A DNA stretch of 22,975 nt from Larix sibirica (lineage: Eukaryota; Streptophyta; Pinopsida; Pinales; Pinaceae), in assembly GCA_004151065.3 (NCBI GenBank), contig NWUY0300012713.1, positions 8,594-31,568 of the forward strand, given 5' to 3'. The notes below the pieces were generated by a model, which was not told where the DNA came from, searched no databases, and worked only from the letters and a program-made list of their open reading frames with translations. The translations under genes were made by a program, and so were the position numbers. Below are positions 8,454 to 18,173 of the stretch, one piece after another; the first letter of the stretch is position 1, and the number at the start of each line of letters is the position of its first letter.

Positions 8454-8828
8454 AAAGACATTGAACTTACCTAAAAATACCTTGGCCAAAGCTTCATCCA
8501 ATGGGAGCGGGAGAGTAACACTCTCAAGAGGGTTTTCATCATCCTCTGAAGCCCCATAGCCAGAGGAGTCATTATCCATCACAATACCTTTAATGGAGTT
8601 CACTTTGTCACAATCCTGACGAAGATGACCAGTTGCATGGAATTTGAAACATCTAAAAGGTATTCCACAGTATTCCAATTGTTGTACAAAAGTCCCCTCC
8701 AACCAACGCACCTTGACTTCAGCAGGAATCCCTTCATAAATGTCAAGCTCGACCAAAACCCTAGGGAAGCGGAAATCATTCGACATCGATGTGGCCTCTT
8801 CAATAAGAATGAATATACCAATAAAAAA
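8454..8828 (-). pseudogene. LINE ORF1 fragment (zinc knuckle), copy B
   Basis: Same sequence as 5268-5642: the DUF4283-like end, the knuckle with Cys-to-Phe, and the start of the acidic tail. It is cut at 8454, where the gypsy LTR of copy A begins. The open frame then reads through the N into LTR sequence, so any protein prediction across 8453 is an artefact. Confidence 0.8.
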
Positions 8829-9023
8829 TACTTTGCATGTTGCAATTCATTTAGTAAGTCATCAATCTTAGAGAGAAGGTATCAACTCTTGAGGGTTATC
8901 TTATTTAAATCTCCATAGTCAATACACATTCTCCAAGTACCATAATTCTTGGGAACTATGATGATAGATGACCCACAAGGTCACGTTCTTCATTGAATTA
9001 CTCCCTACTCTAGTAGCTACAAC
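8730..9023 (-). repeat. 294-bp chimeric LINE/gypsy tandem unit 1 (copy B)
   Basis: Equivalent of 5544-5837. It carries the same LINE-to-gypsy junction and shows no difference from it that I could find. Confidence 0.92.
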
Positions 9024-9346
9024 CCCTTCAGAAATGTCGAGCTCGACCAAAACCCTAGGGAAGCGGAAATCATTTGACATCGATGTGGCCTCTTCAATAA
9101 GAATGAATACACCAATCAGAAATACTTGGCATGTTGCAATTCATTTAGTAAGTCATCAATCCTAGATAGAAGGTATCAACTCTTGAGGGTTATCTTATTT
9201 AAATCTCCATAGTCAATACACATTCTCTAAGTACCATACTTCTTGGGAACTATGATGATAGATGACCCACAAGGTCACGTTGTTCATTGAATTACTCCCT
9301 ACTCTAGTAGCTACAACAACTACATCTTTACTTCATCTGCTTCCAA
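8822..9346 (-). pseudogene. Ty3/gypsy reverse transcriptase fragment, copy B
   Basis: Equivalent of 5636-6160, with the PCGSS...VPKN and RMCIDYGDLNKIT blocks and the same loss of everything after AKYF. It is present in both 294-bp units. Confidence 0.85.
9024..9317 (-). repeat. 294-bp chimeric LINE/gypsy tandem unit 2 (copy B)
   Basis: Equivalent of 5838-6131, directly abutting unit 1. It shows that the 294-bp duplication came before the 3.19-kb duplication. Confidence 0.92.
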
Positions 9347-9585
9347 GATGGACTATTTGTACAACGTAATATTTGGCAATGAGGATTCATGCATCATCTG
9401 TATCTCATGTTCCACTTCCCTCTTTGGTGGTAACCCTTTAATTCCTGGAACACTATTCTATGCGCCTTTAAAATATACTCTAGATTTGTTTTACTCTTTA
9501 TGGCATCCCTCTAGGATGCCTTTACTTTTATTGGTTCATCTCTTGGTTGATTCTCCCTTGCGAAAATAAATACAAACTTCCTACT

Positions 9586-9986
9586 CTAATTGATCGGGTT
9601 TTTGGTTTATTTATCACTTTCTAGAGAGATTGGATTCAACTATTTGTGCATTGATTCTGAATGAATTTCCACCCTCTATCGAGTGGTATTGGTTTTCTCT
9701 CCTCATAAATATTGAATCTCTTAGGTACATGTAATGGATTACAAACACTACACCATACATATGAAGTTGTACTACATCTAACTCCACTTCATCAAAATAG
9801 TTTTCACTTGTAGAAAAAATTATCTTACACTACTTAGTGATCTTCAACTTTTCATCCTTGTTTACCCATCCCAATGCATATGGGTGAGGATGGTCATGAA
9901 ATTCCAATCTAATCTTGTCGGCTCGATGTTTTTCTACGAGATCTTCTTGTGAACCAGGATCAAATAGACAATTTTCCTTTGTCTTC
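9586..9986 (-). pseudogene. Ty3/gypsy aspartic protease fragment, copy B
   Basis: Equivalent of 6400-6800 with the same FDPGSQ active-site change and the same stop. I found no difference from copy A in this part. Confidence 0.78.
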
Positions 9987-10185
9987 TTAAACTAGATATT
10001 AATATGGAATAGATAAGTCATCTACTTCTCTCCCATGGGATGGAGGCTACTCAAATTCACCTCCTTTTTCACTATAGTGTAGACAATATTTTCATCTACA
10101 TATGAGCTACTCTCTACCTTGTTGCATGAATACATGCCTAGCATGTTCTTTTTCTTATCAACCTTATTATGGTTCTTTGGGTTCA

Positions 10186-10346
10186 ATTCAAGATGTAACA
10201 TACAAGGCTTATCCTCAATGTTTTCACTAATAGTACAATGGTTGCAGTTGTTGTTTAGACCCTTGCATTGATGTGAAATAGTTGTTGTCTTCTTGTCCTT
10301 TCCTTTATGCTTCTTCTTTCCCTCCTTGGAAGCATCTTAGTGGTAT
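10186..10346 (-). pseudogene. Ty3/gypsy gag zinc-knuckle region, copy B
   Basis: Equivalent of 7000-7160. Three substitutions relative to copy A fall here, in the TTTTCACTAATAGTAC and AGTTGTTGTC stretches. The knuckle lacks its Gly-His pair in both copies. Confidence 0.7.
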
Positions 10347-10354
10347 TTTTTCTT

Positions 10355-10906
10355 CTAACCACTTGATTTTCCTTTAGTCCTAACCATATTCTCCATAGAT
10401 TGTGCATGTACATAAGCCTCATCAAGTATCCTAGGCTTGAAGAGCATCAATTTCCTCCATAAACGATCATGTAGACCACCTAAATACTTGAAGAGTACAT
10501 CCAAATTATTAGGATATATGGCCAACATAATAGCCATTTTTCTAAACACAATTGTGTACTTTTACACACTTTTCCCTTGCTTCAACTAGAATTAATGCCA
10601 ACAGATCCACTAGTCCTCTTCATACCAAATAGGGTATAATTGGGACTAGGTGAGGGTTTTAAGCACCTCCCATTTAGCTACTAGGTATCACCTTCCAACA
10701 TAAGCGTCTCCATGTGAATTTTCCACGAAGGTAGGTCATGACCCTCTAACTTCAGTTGGGAAAATGAAATTTTTTCTCCTCTCCTATTTTAAGGACATTG
10801 AAATAAGATTCTAACTATTGCAATAATTGATTCAATTTTAAAAAAATCAATATCACCTTGGTAGGGTTTGATATCCACCTTTTTTTCCATTTTGAACAAA
10901 CATTGT
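10355..10906 (-). pseudogene. Ty3/gypsy gag capsid pseudogene, copy B
   Basis: Equivalent of 7169-7720. The open stretch 10355-10549 encodes the same 64 residues with LDVLFKYLGGLH and LDEAYVHAQ. The same upstream stops show that both copies descend from one already broken element. Confidence 0.82.
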
Positions 10907-11246
10907 GACTAAATGGTGGCAATAAAAATTGGTCTCTCTTTATCTACCTTTATTTTTTATCCCCTTTTGGGTCATCATTATCTCCATATTTCTTGTTTAG
11001 TACAACTTCTAAATTATAGCCACCAAACTTCCCAAAAGTTCTAAACTTTTCTTCTAGATATACCACAAGAATGACTATATTGTGAGAGATGCCAACAGCT
11101 TGTGATTCCAACTTTTAAAATCTCTTCTCTACCTCATCTCATTGATTGTTATTACTAGATTCATTCACCAAGGCTAGGGTTTTAAGACTCCTTTCTTACA
11201 CCAATTATTGGATATGGTGCTCCCATAAAACCCCAAATAAAACTAC

Positions 11247-11256
11247 TATGATACCA
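11247..11256 (-). other. Gypsy primer-binding site, copy B
   Basis: TGGTATCATA on the minus strand beside the LTR, as in copy A. Confidence 0.72.
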
Positions 11257-11257
11257 A

Positions 11258-11637
11258 TGTTGGCTTCATGTTGATACCATGGTTCTCATGCAAGGGCCAA
11301 CATATATAGGTCTACTATAGTGTAGATGTGCTAGAACTTTCAATCCTCCTTGGGGGAAGGAGGTATCACTCAAAACACAACTAAAAATGTGGAAATATGG
11401 GGAAAAATATTAGGAGATGGATACAATATTTAGTCATACCAGTGGCTCAACATCTAACTATTATTGTGATTTAAAAAAATGACATACATGTGAAGAAAAA
11501 AGCATTGCAACCAAATTATAATCAGATCCATAGAGAGACAGTAAGGCATACTCAACACATAGACAAATTACACATAAAATTTAACTAGGGGACCAGATGC
11601 TCTATTTTCATTCATAACCTTCAGAATATAGCCAACA
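11258..11637 (-). repeat. 380-bp gypsy LTR, copy B
   Basis: Same TGTTGGC...GCCAACA ends as 8072-8451, with no mismatch that I could find. Here the outer flank is real sequence, AAAAATTCCATTAC. The matching 3' LTR that would reveal a target-site duplication is not in the window. Confidence 0.75.
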
Positions 11638-13701
11638 AAAAATTCCATTACATTAGTATATCTTCATATAACTCTCACCATAGGCATCCCATAAATTCTA
11701 TTAGAATCGATGGTTAACAACAAAAGGAACCCAAACATGGCTATTAACATCATTAGTATACTAGCACAAGTAACCCATTTTCTTCAGCCTCCACTAGTTC
11801 TTATAGAAAATGGGATGCTAATATTCACGGCCTTGTCAATATGGTTACAAAGGGGTAAGGATGACTAAGTCCATCCACTACCCTTGGTTGGTGCATTAAT
11901 TCCATTCTATCCTTTCGACCATTGGTAGCCGACTTGTACCATGTCCCCTTCATGTACTTGTCATGTATTTTTCGTTGATCCTAAATATATTCCTAATTGT
12001 CCATATTCAACAACACTTACTTAAAAATGACGCCGAGAACAAGCTCCAACCATAATCATTGTCTTACTCCCAATTCAACTTTGCTAAACTATTGAGCCTT
12101 CAAATAAAGGGGAGAACACACCAAAAATTATTAAAAGTATGTAACACTAAACTAAGACATTATTACAAAATCATTATGGAAAAAAACATTATTTCCACAA
12201 CTCAATTAATAACGGCTGAACATGAAATGTAATGATATCAATCTGGATCTACTTTATTATACTCAAAGAAATAGTACCGTATATATCTCCCTTTCCCATG
12301 GTAGGCAATAAAGAGGAAAAACTTCACTCCTATGACTCCCTAATGCACTTGCATATATCTAGAGATGAGAGGCATTATTCTATAGAAATACACAAAATAT
12401 GATATGTGTAATGACCCCTAAAATACTTGTTTATACCATACCCAAGGGGGGTGGAAATCAATGCTCCATAACACCATTTTCTCCATAAAAGATTAAAAAA
12501 TCCACTAAAACCACCCATATTTTCCCATTTTTTTAATCCCAACCTAACTAACTCATTATTGAACCAAAATATGCATAGAATAACCACATTGTGTTCACAA
12601 GTAATTAGGAACCAACAAGATCCAACCACTATGTGTTATCTTATCCTCGAGTCAACCAATAAAGATAGGTACAAATTAGAACCCACAATCATAATGACCG
12701 AATAGAAATCCATCCCACAAAGAAGATAGTGCAACTACTAGGGTTATTAGTTTTAATTTTAGGCATTAATAAACATCCCAAGCTAAATTGGGTCCTAATT
12801 TTTGTAACTGAAGCAAGGTTCAATAAACCCATTGTAGCTTGACTCACCAATAAAATATCACCTCGCACCAACTAAATATTTGCAAGAGCTACCCCAACAC
12901 AAAATCTAGGTACAAAAATGGTTTTAGTGCTATTTTTGCATGATTGGAAGTTACATCTAGACATGCTAAAACCCACAGTAACATAGATCACCAATGTATA
13001 ATAGTTTAGAAACAACTACTAGCCCCATTGTCAATCATTGAGATACAAACAAAATAATGACCCCTTGAACTAAGCCTCTGAAAACGTATCTCAATGTGGG
13101 AAAGTACACCCAAATAGTAACAACTCACTCCAACTCAAACCTAGAATCATCCATCATAATGAGGGTTTAACTGAAACATTAATGTTGAGATTCCACCATG
13201 GAAGGATGATCTGCAACTTCTCAAAGGCATTGAATTTACTTAACATCATTATCCACTTCTCATCACATCATGAAGTCAAATGAGAATAAAGGTGCATACA
13301 CAAGACAAGGGTTGCGAGAAACAATGTCCCTACCTTTGAAAAAAATTGAAATGAAAATTTGGAAGAAAATTGGAAGCTTCTGTAAAAGCATATATTGTAT
13401 TTTTTTGAATCGTTTTAGATTATCCACCTCTACATGAAATTTGTTGAGCATTATCTTCTAATTTTGAAACATGTGTTTGAAAAAGAAAAACCATAAGAAC
13501 ATTGTCAACAATAAAAAATGGTGCATCATTATTTGCAAGTAAAACTTAGATGTTTGGTGTCCATTATAGCATTGTCAAATGCCAGTAGGAAGATTGTTTT
13601 TTCAAATGTGTGCAACAATTCTAGCAATGTAGCTGAAGAGTTTGAATACCACTATTTTGACGTAAGTGTATGTATTTTTCCATAAAATAACATGAATAAT
13701 T
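11638..13701. other. Unassigned AT-rich sequence
   Basis: About 2 kb beyond the gypsy LTR with no domain I can recognise on either strand. The longest open stretches (84 codons at 12375-12629 minus, 60 at 12689-12871 minus, 62 at 13263-13451 minus) have no family motif and no consistent neighbour frame. Around 12131-12180 there is a short stretch similar to 18940-18985. It probably consists of old, unclassified repeats. Confidence 0.5.
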
Positions 13702-13806
13702 TATATATGAATTGGTTTATACAATGTAGGACAATACAACCAAATACAGTTAACATAAATACAATTGAACTTTGTAAGAAGAATAACACAAAATTTATAT
13801 CAAATT
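13702..13806 (+). repeat. 105-bp direct repeat, unit 1
   Basis: Begins with a 33-bp stretch (13702-13734) identical to 13874-13906. Weaker similarity follows through TTAACATAAATACAATTG and AATAACACAA. The offset is 172 bases. Confidence 0.8.
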
Positions 13807-13873
13807 GAAAGCGTTACAAATAATAAATATTATATGTAGATGCCCAATTTAATTCTTGCTTGTGTGTTATAAA

Positions 13874-13978
13874 TATATATGAATTGGTTTATACAATGTA
13901 GGACAAGTGTCAACCACATAAAATTAACATAAATACAATTGTTCACTTGTAAAAAAATAACACAACATATTAGCATCA
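13874..13978 (+). repeat. 105-bp direct repeat, unit 2
   Basis: Second member of the pair. The 67-base spacer between the units is not repeated. A direct duplication or nested remnant of an AT-rich repeat is likely. No coding content is seen. Confidence 0.8.
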
Positions 13979-14139
13979 ATAAAATGAACATAATCAAGCC
14001 CATAAGCATCTAAATCTCACAACACATTCTCCAACATCATTTCTTGGTTATAAAATTTAAATTGCAATAAACAAAAGGTGCAAAAAACTCATCCAACACA
14101 TATCAAAAGTAATGATGTGCAGTACAAACCAATTTTTTT

Positions 14140-14355
14140 ATTCCACTTCCAAGGCCTTCAACAACCTCACACTTGCCCACTTGTTTTTGGCTACTAGAGC
14201 CAAAACTAGTCTATGTCTAACCTTGCTATGGGAGCAAACGTTTCTCCATAATCAACACCTAGCAATTGTGAAAATCCCTTGGAAACAAGCATTGCCTTGT
14301 ACTTTTCTACATCACCTTTTTCATTAAAATTGGTCTTATAAGCCCATTTGAATCC
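14140..14355 (-). pseudogene. Ty1/copia reverse transcriptase N-terminal fragment
   Basis: The minus strand reads FKWAYKTNFNEKGDVEKYKA, then LVSKGFSQLLGVDYGETFAP and ARLD. After a one-base frame change it reads RLVLALVAKNKW. These are the opening blocks of the RVT_2 family. The similarity fades before the QLDVKSAFL motif A, and the YVDD catalytic box is absent, so only about the first 70 residues remain. The element is truncated here or interrupted by unassigned sequence below 14140. Confidence 0.85.
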
Positions 14356-14439
14356 ATGTTGACTTTATCTACTTAAATATCTACAAGATCTCATGTGTTG
14401 TTCCTTTCAATTGTTTCAATTTATTCATTCATTGATTAA

Positions 14440-15600
14440 ACCCACTAATCTTCCTTGATTGCTTCTTCAAAATATATGGGTTGACAGGATAGTAAGGCAA
14501 AATGTACTTGTTGATCATCAAGTTGTTCATAAATTTCTTGCAAACATCAAGTTTATGGTTCTCGGGATCCAAGCTATTACTAGAATAAGGGTTGTGCATT
14601 ATTTGTACTCCTTGTACTTGCAACCTTGGTGGTCTAGGTTGAAGAGCTTGTTGTTTTGTACATTCCACCTCTTCATTTGCTTGTGGAAAATGAGTTTAAA
14701 TTCCACTTGTTTCACTTTGTTGATCATCCCAAGATTTATCTTCTAGGAATTTAACATCTCAGCTCACAACAAACTTCTTGGCGACAAGGTTATACAACTT
14801 ATAAACCTTGTATTGTTCATTGTATCAATAAAAATGCATTTATCACTTATGTTATCAATTTTCCTCCTCAACTCTTCAGGAACATATGAGTATAATCCAC
14901 ACATCCAAAAACATTGAAATGGCATACACTACACTTCATGCTAGTCGACTTTGTCTTTCACACTATTGGTTGGTGACCAATTCATGATATAAACTGAGCA
15001 AGCTATATTCATTTAACAATTTTTTAGCCTTGAGCAAACTTCTAGCCATATTCATGATTTTCCTATTTTTTCTTTCAACTACTCAATTCTATTGCGGCGT
15101 GTACCATATAGTGAATGGCCTTTCAATCCATTGCTTCTTGTAGAATTTTGTGAAGTATTTTAAATCATATCCTCTTCCTCCATCTGACTTGAGTACCTTG
15201 ATGTACTTTCCACTCTATTACTCTACCATGGATTTAAATTCTATAATTTTTTCAAAGGCATTTGATTTGGGCTTGGAAAAATACACCAAGACATTCCTGC
15301 TAAAATCATCAATAAATGTTAAAAAATAAAAACTTCCTCCTATTGATTGGTTTTGCATAGGGCCGCAAAGGTATGCATGCATCAACTCAAGATGTTCTTT
15401 TTTCTCTATGAGAAGCAGCTGGAAAGCGATCCCTTTGGTGTTTGGCTAACATACACTTGTGTCACAATAGTTGTGTTGTTCATTTATCATGGGTAAACCC
15501 TTGACCATGGGCATCTTCCATAAAAGACTAAGATTACTAAAGGGTAAATGACCATACTTGTGATCACACAACCAGGTCTCATCATAGCTTGAGACATTTT
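14440..15600 (-). pseudogene. Ty1/copia integrase pseudogene with linker
   Basis: The integrase would insert element cDNA into the chromosome. Blocks in order on the minus strand: DHKYGHLPFSNLSLL (zinc region), HLELMHAYLCGPM, GGSFYFLTFIDDFSR, YFSKPKSNAFE, KVLKSDGGRGY, WYTPQ followed by a stop, VVERKNRKIMNMARSLL. A C-terminal block then contains VPEELRRKIDN and KCIFID. The first His of the HHCC zinc site is Asp. The first catalytic Asp (in HTD) is Tyr (TAC, 15371-15373). The second Asp and the final Glu remain. A linker to RT at 14440-14740 contains a Gln/Pro-rich stretch. Confidence 0.85.
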
Positions 15601-15772
15601 ATGCATATGATTGTGATTGATTAGGACTTCTCAACATCAAGGGAAACATTCTATTTTTGGTCATTTGTACTTTTGCTATGAGTCTCCTACTAGGTGGCTT
15701 GTTAAAGATTGTGCATGTAGGGACTTTAAATATGAATTCATAACCATGTTGACTTATCTTTCCTACACTAAT

Positions 15773-15805
15773 AAAATTATGTTTAGGACCATGTACATAA
15801 TAGAC
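15773..15805 (-). repeat. 33-bp tandem duplication, unit 1
   Basis: Perfect copy of 15806-15838, head to tail. The length is eleven codons, so the copia frame is kept and the encoded YYVHGPKHNF segment appears twice. Confidence 0.95.
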
Positions 15806-15838
15806 AAAATTATGTTTAGGACCATGTACATAATAGAC
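15806..15838 (-). repeat. 33-bp tandem duplication, unit 2
   Basis: Second unit of the pair, with no mismatch, so the duplication is younger than most substitutions in the element. Confidence 0.95.
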
Positions 15839-16109
15839 ATCACATATATACTTCTTTTCATCTTGTTTGGTCAACACTTAAACTACACCTTTGAGTAGGG
15901 ACTTTACTTGAACATATCATCTCCTAATTGATTTCAAATGTGATAGAGCTGTCTAAAATTGAAAATAAATCTTTGTTACCTAAGATATGATTGTTGCAGC
16001 CACCATTGAGCAACAAGAGATCCTTGTTGTTTATTTATTCTGTGATCTGGCATGAAAATATCATTGATTCAAATGACCCTTCATCAATGTTGATGATATT
16101 TACTCTACC

Positions 16110-16340
16110 CTTGCTGTGAAATATGTTTGCTTCTTTTTGCATTCACATTCATAGTGACCAAATTTTTTGCAATAAAAGTATTGGATTGACCTTGAGTTTT
16201 CTTTGAATTTCCTACCTCCCCTCCTTTGGTTTTGAGAGTATTAATGTGGTTGTTCTGACTTTTTGGGGGCTAATATTTCTTTCGCTTGAGAATGATCTCT
16301 GCCTCACCTACCTTTGTTTTATGTCCCCGACCTCAATCTT
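16110..16340 (-). pseudogene. Ty1/copia gag zinc knuckle
   Basis: The minus strand shows QYFYCKKFGHYECECKKK. A CCHC knuckle needs C-x2-C-x4-H-x4-C. Here the last three ligands fit, but the first Cys is Tyr. A Lys-rich region precedes it, as is normal for copia nucleocapsid. Confidence 0.72.
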
Positions 16341-16399
16341 TTCTAATGGATTCCTGAGTATGAAATGTTATCTTGAGGGATTTATTAATACTAACGACT

Positions 16400-16985
16400 C
16401 TTGTCTCATGTGATAATAGAGGCGTCGTGAGTTCATCTATTGATAACTATGATATATTTTAGGCTTCTTCTATGTTAGTAACAACCATATCATACATGAT
16501 AGGAAGGATTCTAAGTACCTTCTCGACCACCTTATGATCTTGAAGGTATTCTCCATGTGCACGAAGTTGATTAGGAATGCTCATAACCTACATCATAAAA
16601 TGACTGATAGAGTTTGAGTCTTTCATCTCTCATCTGGAGGGTTTCAAAACTTCTTAAATTCAAAAGTTTGGCATTTTTACCTTTTATGTACCGTAATCAG
16701 AATTTTTGAGGATATCTCATTCCTATGTGGTGTTATTAGCTACACCGATCTTAGGAAATATGGCATCCTCGAGCCCTTATTGTATAAAATATAGTGCTTG
16801 GGAATATCTTTTTTAGTTCTCTATGACTACTTATAGCTATGCATTTGTCATGGTGACTCAATTTATATGAACTCGAAACAACTACTTCTCAACAATCTTT
16901 CAATTTGAGAAGTGTCTCCATCTTAATTAACCATATTTAATATTTTTTTCTTCTGAGGATTTGTGACATACCTTATTAAAATCCG
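16400..16985 (-). pseudogene. Ty1/copia gag (UBN2-type) pseudogene
   Basis: Capsid protein of the element. The minus strand contains LIKMETLLKLKDC near 16920, then SQALYFIQ, GLEDAIFPKIGVANNTT, a DSNSISHFMM segment, and MSIPNQLRAHGEYLQDHKVV followed by EKVLRILPIMYDMVVTNIEEA. These are the blocks of the UBN2 gag family in the right order and spacing. At least five stops are present. The N-terminus above 16985 is not recognisable and no LTR follows. Confidence 0.82.
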
Positions 16986-17952
16986 TCTATTAAAATTATT
17001 TCTTCCTCTTTTTACCAATATATTAAAAATATGTAAATGATATTTTTTTTAAACTTTTCACAACCACTCACTTAAAAACTTATAACCATTTTACTAAAAT
17101 ATAAAATTCACTTCACTTTTATTACNAAACTAAAACTTTAGTTACCACTTTAGACATTTTCAAATATTAAATTTACTTGCTTGAAACTAATGAAAAAAAA
17201 TATGAAAAGAATAGTCTCTGCCTACGGCATGAACTAAAAATGAAATAATCAAATCAATGGATAAAATATTGAAGGAGAAAATTTCCACATGTGAAATAGA
17301 ATGCTTGAACCACAACCCTCAAATCCTTACACAACTATAGTCATTCATTCTACAACTTTCAAAATCCCATGGATATATTCTTGCACAACCACAATTATTG
17401 GTCCACATGTGTCGAAAGAATATCTCAACAACACTTTCGTAACTTCTCGAAAATTTTCAATTCATAGGTCCACGGGTTAGAAGGTCCTTGTAAAGGTACT
17501 AATATTGCAAAAGGGCTTCAATTTACTATAAATTCCCATATCAAAGGTTACATCGACTTGGTGGATCCCAACATGATATTGCCACAACTAGCCCACGAAT
17601 CCACAAGATTTATTAATATAATAATCATAATGGAACCAGGGATTACCATGTCAAGGTATGTATCCCCTCTGGCTAGTTGAATGAACTACTACCATCCACA
17701 AGGAAAACTATCAAAATAGAGGACTCAAAATTAACCATGCAACCATCATAAAATAATAAGCAAGCTTTTCTAGGATATTAGTTGTTCTCATTAGCTTCAT
17801 CCAACAGTGATCCAACACACCCATAGCATACCAATCATTGGTACTTGACTCATAAAACTCTGAAGCAAGCCATTGGTTCAAGAGTGATCTCTCTTGTTGA
17901 TTGAGGTATTCATGTACCAACAATAATACATAATGCAATCTACCAAATTGAT
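16986..17952. other. Unassigned sequence with one undetermined base
   Basis: No domain recognised. An N is present at 17126 without any repeat around it that I can see, so it looks like a plain uncertain base. A 75-codon open stretch at 17711-17938 (minus) has no recognisable motif. The 5' LTR of the copia relic would be expected here, but no TG...CA pair with a primer-binding site is visible. Confidence 0.5.
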
Positions 17953-18173
17953 ATCTCCATATATGCTCTAATCCCTGATGGGTATCCCAACTGATCTAAT
18001 ACCTCTAGCCAAAGCTGGCCCTCTGTCATGAGTTTGTGGGTTCGACTCTGATTGAGTCAATCAGGGTCAAGCTGCGCTATTCAGTAGGTAATAGGTGGTT
18101 CCCACAATGTGATTGAGCACCTAGTTTAGTGATGGATAATAAAAACAAAAAAAATCTCCAATCTCCATATATG
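17953..18173 (+). mobile_element. tRNA-derived SINE with 13-bp target-site duplications
   Basis: The 13-mer ATCTCCATATATG occurs perfectly at 17953-17965 and 18161-18173. Between them lies about 195 bp with pol III features: a B-box-like GGGTTCGACTCT at 18038-18049, candidate A boxes upstream (TATCCCAACTGAT near 17983-17995 or TAGCCAAAGCTGG at 18006-18018), and an A-rich tail (AAAAACAAAAAAAAT, 18140-18154). Internal promoter, A-rich tail and target-site duplications together identify a SINE moved by a LINE. It encodes no protein. The family was not recognised. A tRNA gene is excluded by the body sequence and tail. Confidence 0.82.
18038..18049 (+). promoter_or_regulatory. Pol III B-box-like element in the SINE
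   Basis: GGGTTCGACTCT closely fits the tRNA B-box consensus GGTTCGANNCC except for its last bases. It lies 32 bases after one A-box candidate and 55 after another. It would bind TFIIIC. Confidence 0.65.

Larger units (their letters stand above)
8822..11637 (-). mobile_element. Truncated Ty3/gypsy retrotransposon, copy B
   Basis: Same order as copy A: LTR 11258-11637, primer-binding site 11247-11256, gag, knuckle, protease and partial RT. Because an LTR in the same orientation lies at 8072-8451, the span 8072-11637 has the outline of an LTR-internal-LTR element of about 3.57 kb. It lacks a polypurine tract before the lower LTR and lacks integrase. Confidence 0.87.
8454..11638. repeat. 3.19-kb direct duplication, copy B
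   Basis: This is the second copy of 5268-8452 (offset 3186). Unlike copy A it is cut on the left in the middle of LINE ORF1, at 8454. On the right it continues past the LTR into unrelated sequence, giving the true outer flank of the LTR. Confidence 0.95.
15599..16020 (-). pseudogene. Ty1/copia protease and GAG-pre-integrase fragment
   Basis: The aspartic protease start reads LLLLNGGCNNHILGNKDLF at about 16017-15961, where a working element has LDSGCSNH. The catalytic Asp is Asn (AAT, 16005-16007) and the Ser is Gly. Further down, 15599-15877 is open and carries DVYYVHGPKHNF, SVGKISQHGYEF and RLIAKVQMTKNRMFPL, the usual GAG-pre-integrase blocks. A 33-bp in-frame duplication repeats the YYVHGPKHNF segment. 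Stops lie between the two parts. Confidence 0.82.
14140..16985 (-). mobile_element. Degenerate Ty1/copia retrotransposon 1
   Basis: On the minus strand the copia order is complete up to the beginning of RT: gag, CCHC knuckle, protease, GAG-pre-integrase, integrase, linker, RT. It is truncated before the RT catalytic box, and no LTR or primer-binding site is visible at either end. The order protease-integrase-RT separates it clearly from gypsy. Many stops and frame changes show it is inactive. Confidence 0.88.

Noticed and set aside
8382-8786. 134-codon minus-strand open frame crossing the N at 8453
   Set aside because: It joins LINE ORF1 to the gypsy LTR through an undetermined base. The tail after the N is LTR sequence, so it is not a real protein.
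8072-11637. A complete, recently inserted LTR retrotransposon with two identical LTRs
   Set aside because: The lower LTR lacks a polypurine tract on its inner side, integrase and most of RT are absent, and an N lies exactly at the border. The two LTRs are better explained by the 3.19-kb duplication.
12375-13451. Possible small genes at 12375-12629, 12689-12871 and 13263-13451 (minus)
   Set aside because: Short, in different frames, with no domain signature. Nothing suggests exons of one gene.
13702-13978. CRISPR-like array
   Set aside because: Only two diverged AT-rich units of about 105 bp, no regular spacer series and no cas-like genes in a plant-like context.
17983-18055. A tRNA gene on the plus strand
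   Set aside because: The B box is good, but no cloverleaf with matching acceptor stems is evident. The A-rich tail and target-site duplications show a SINE.
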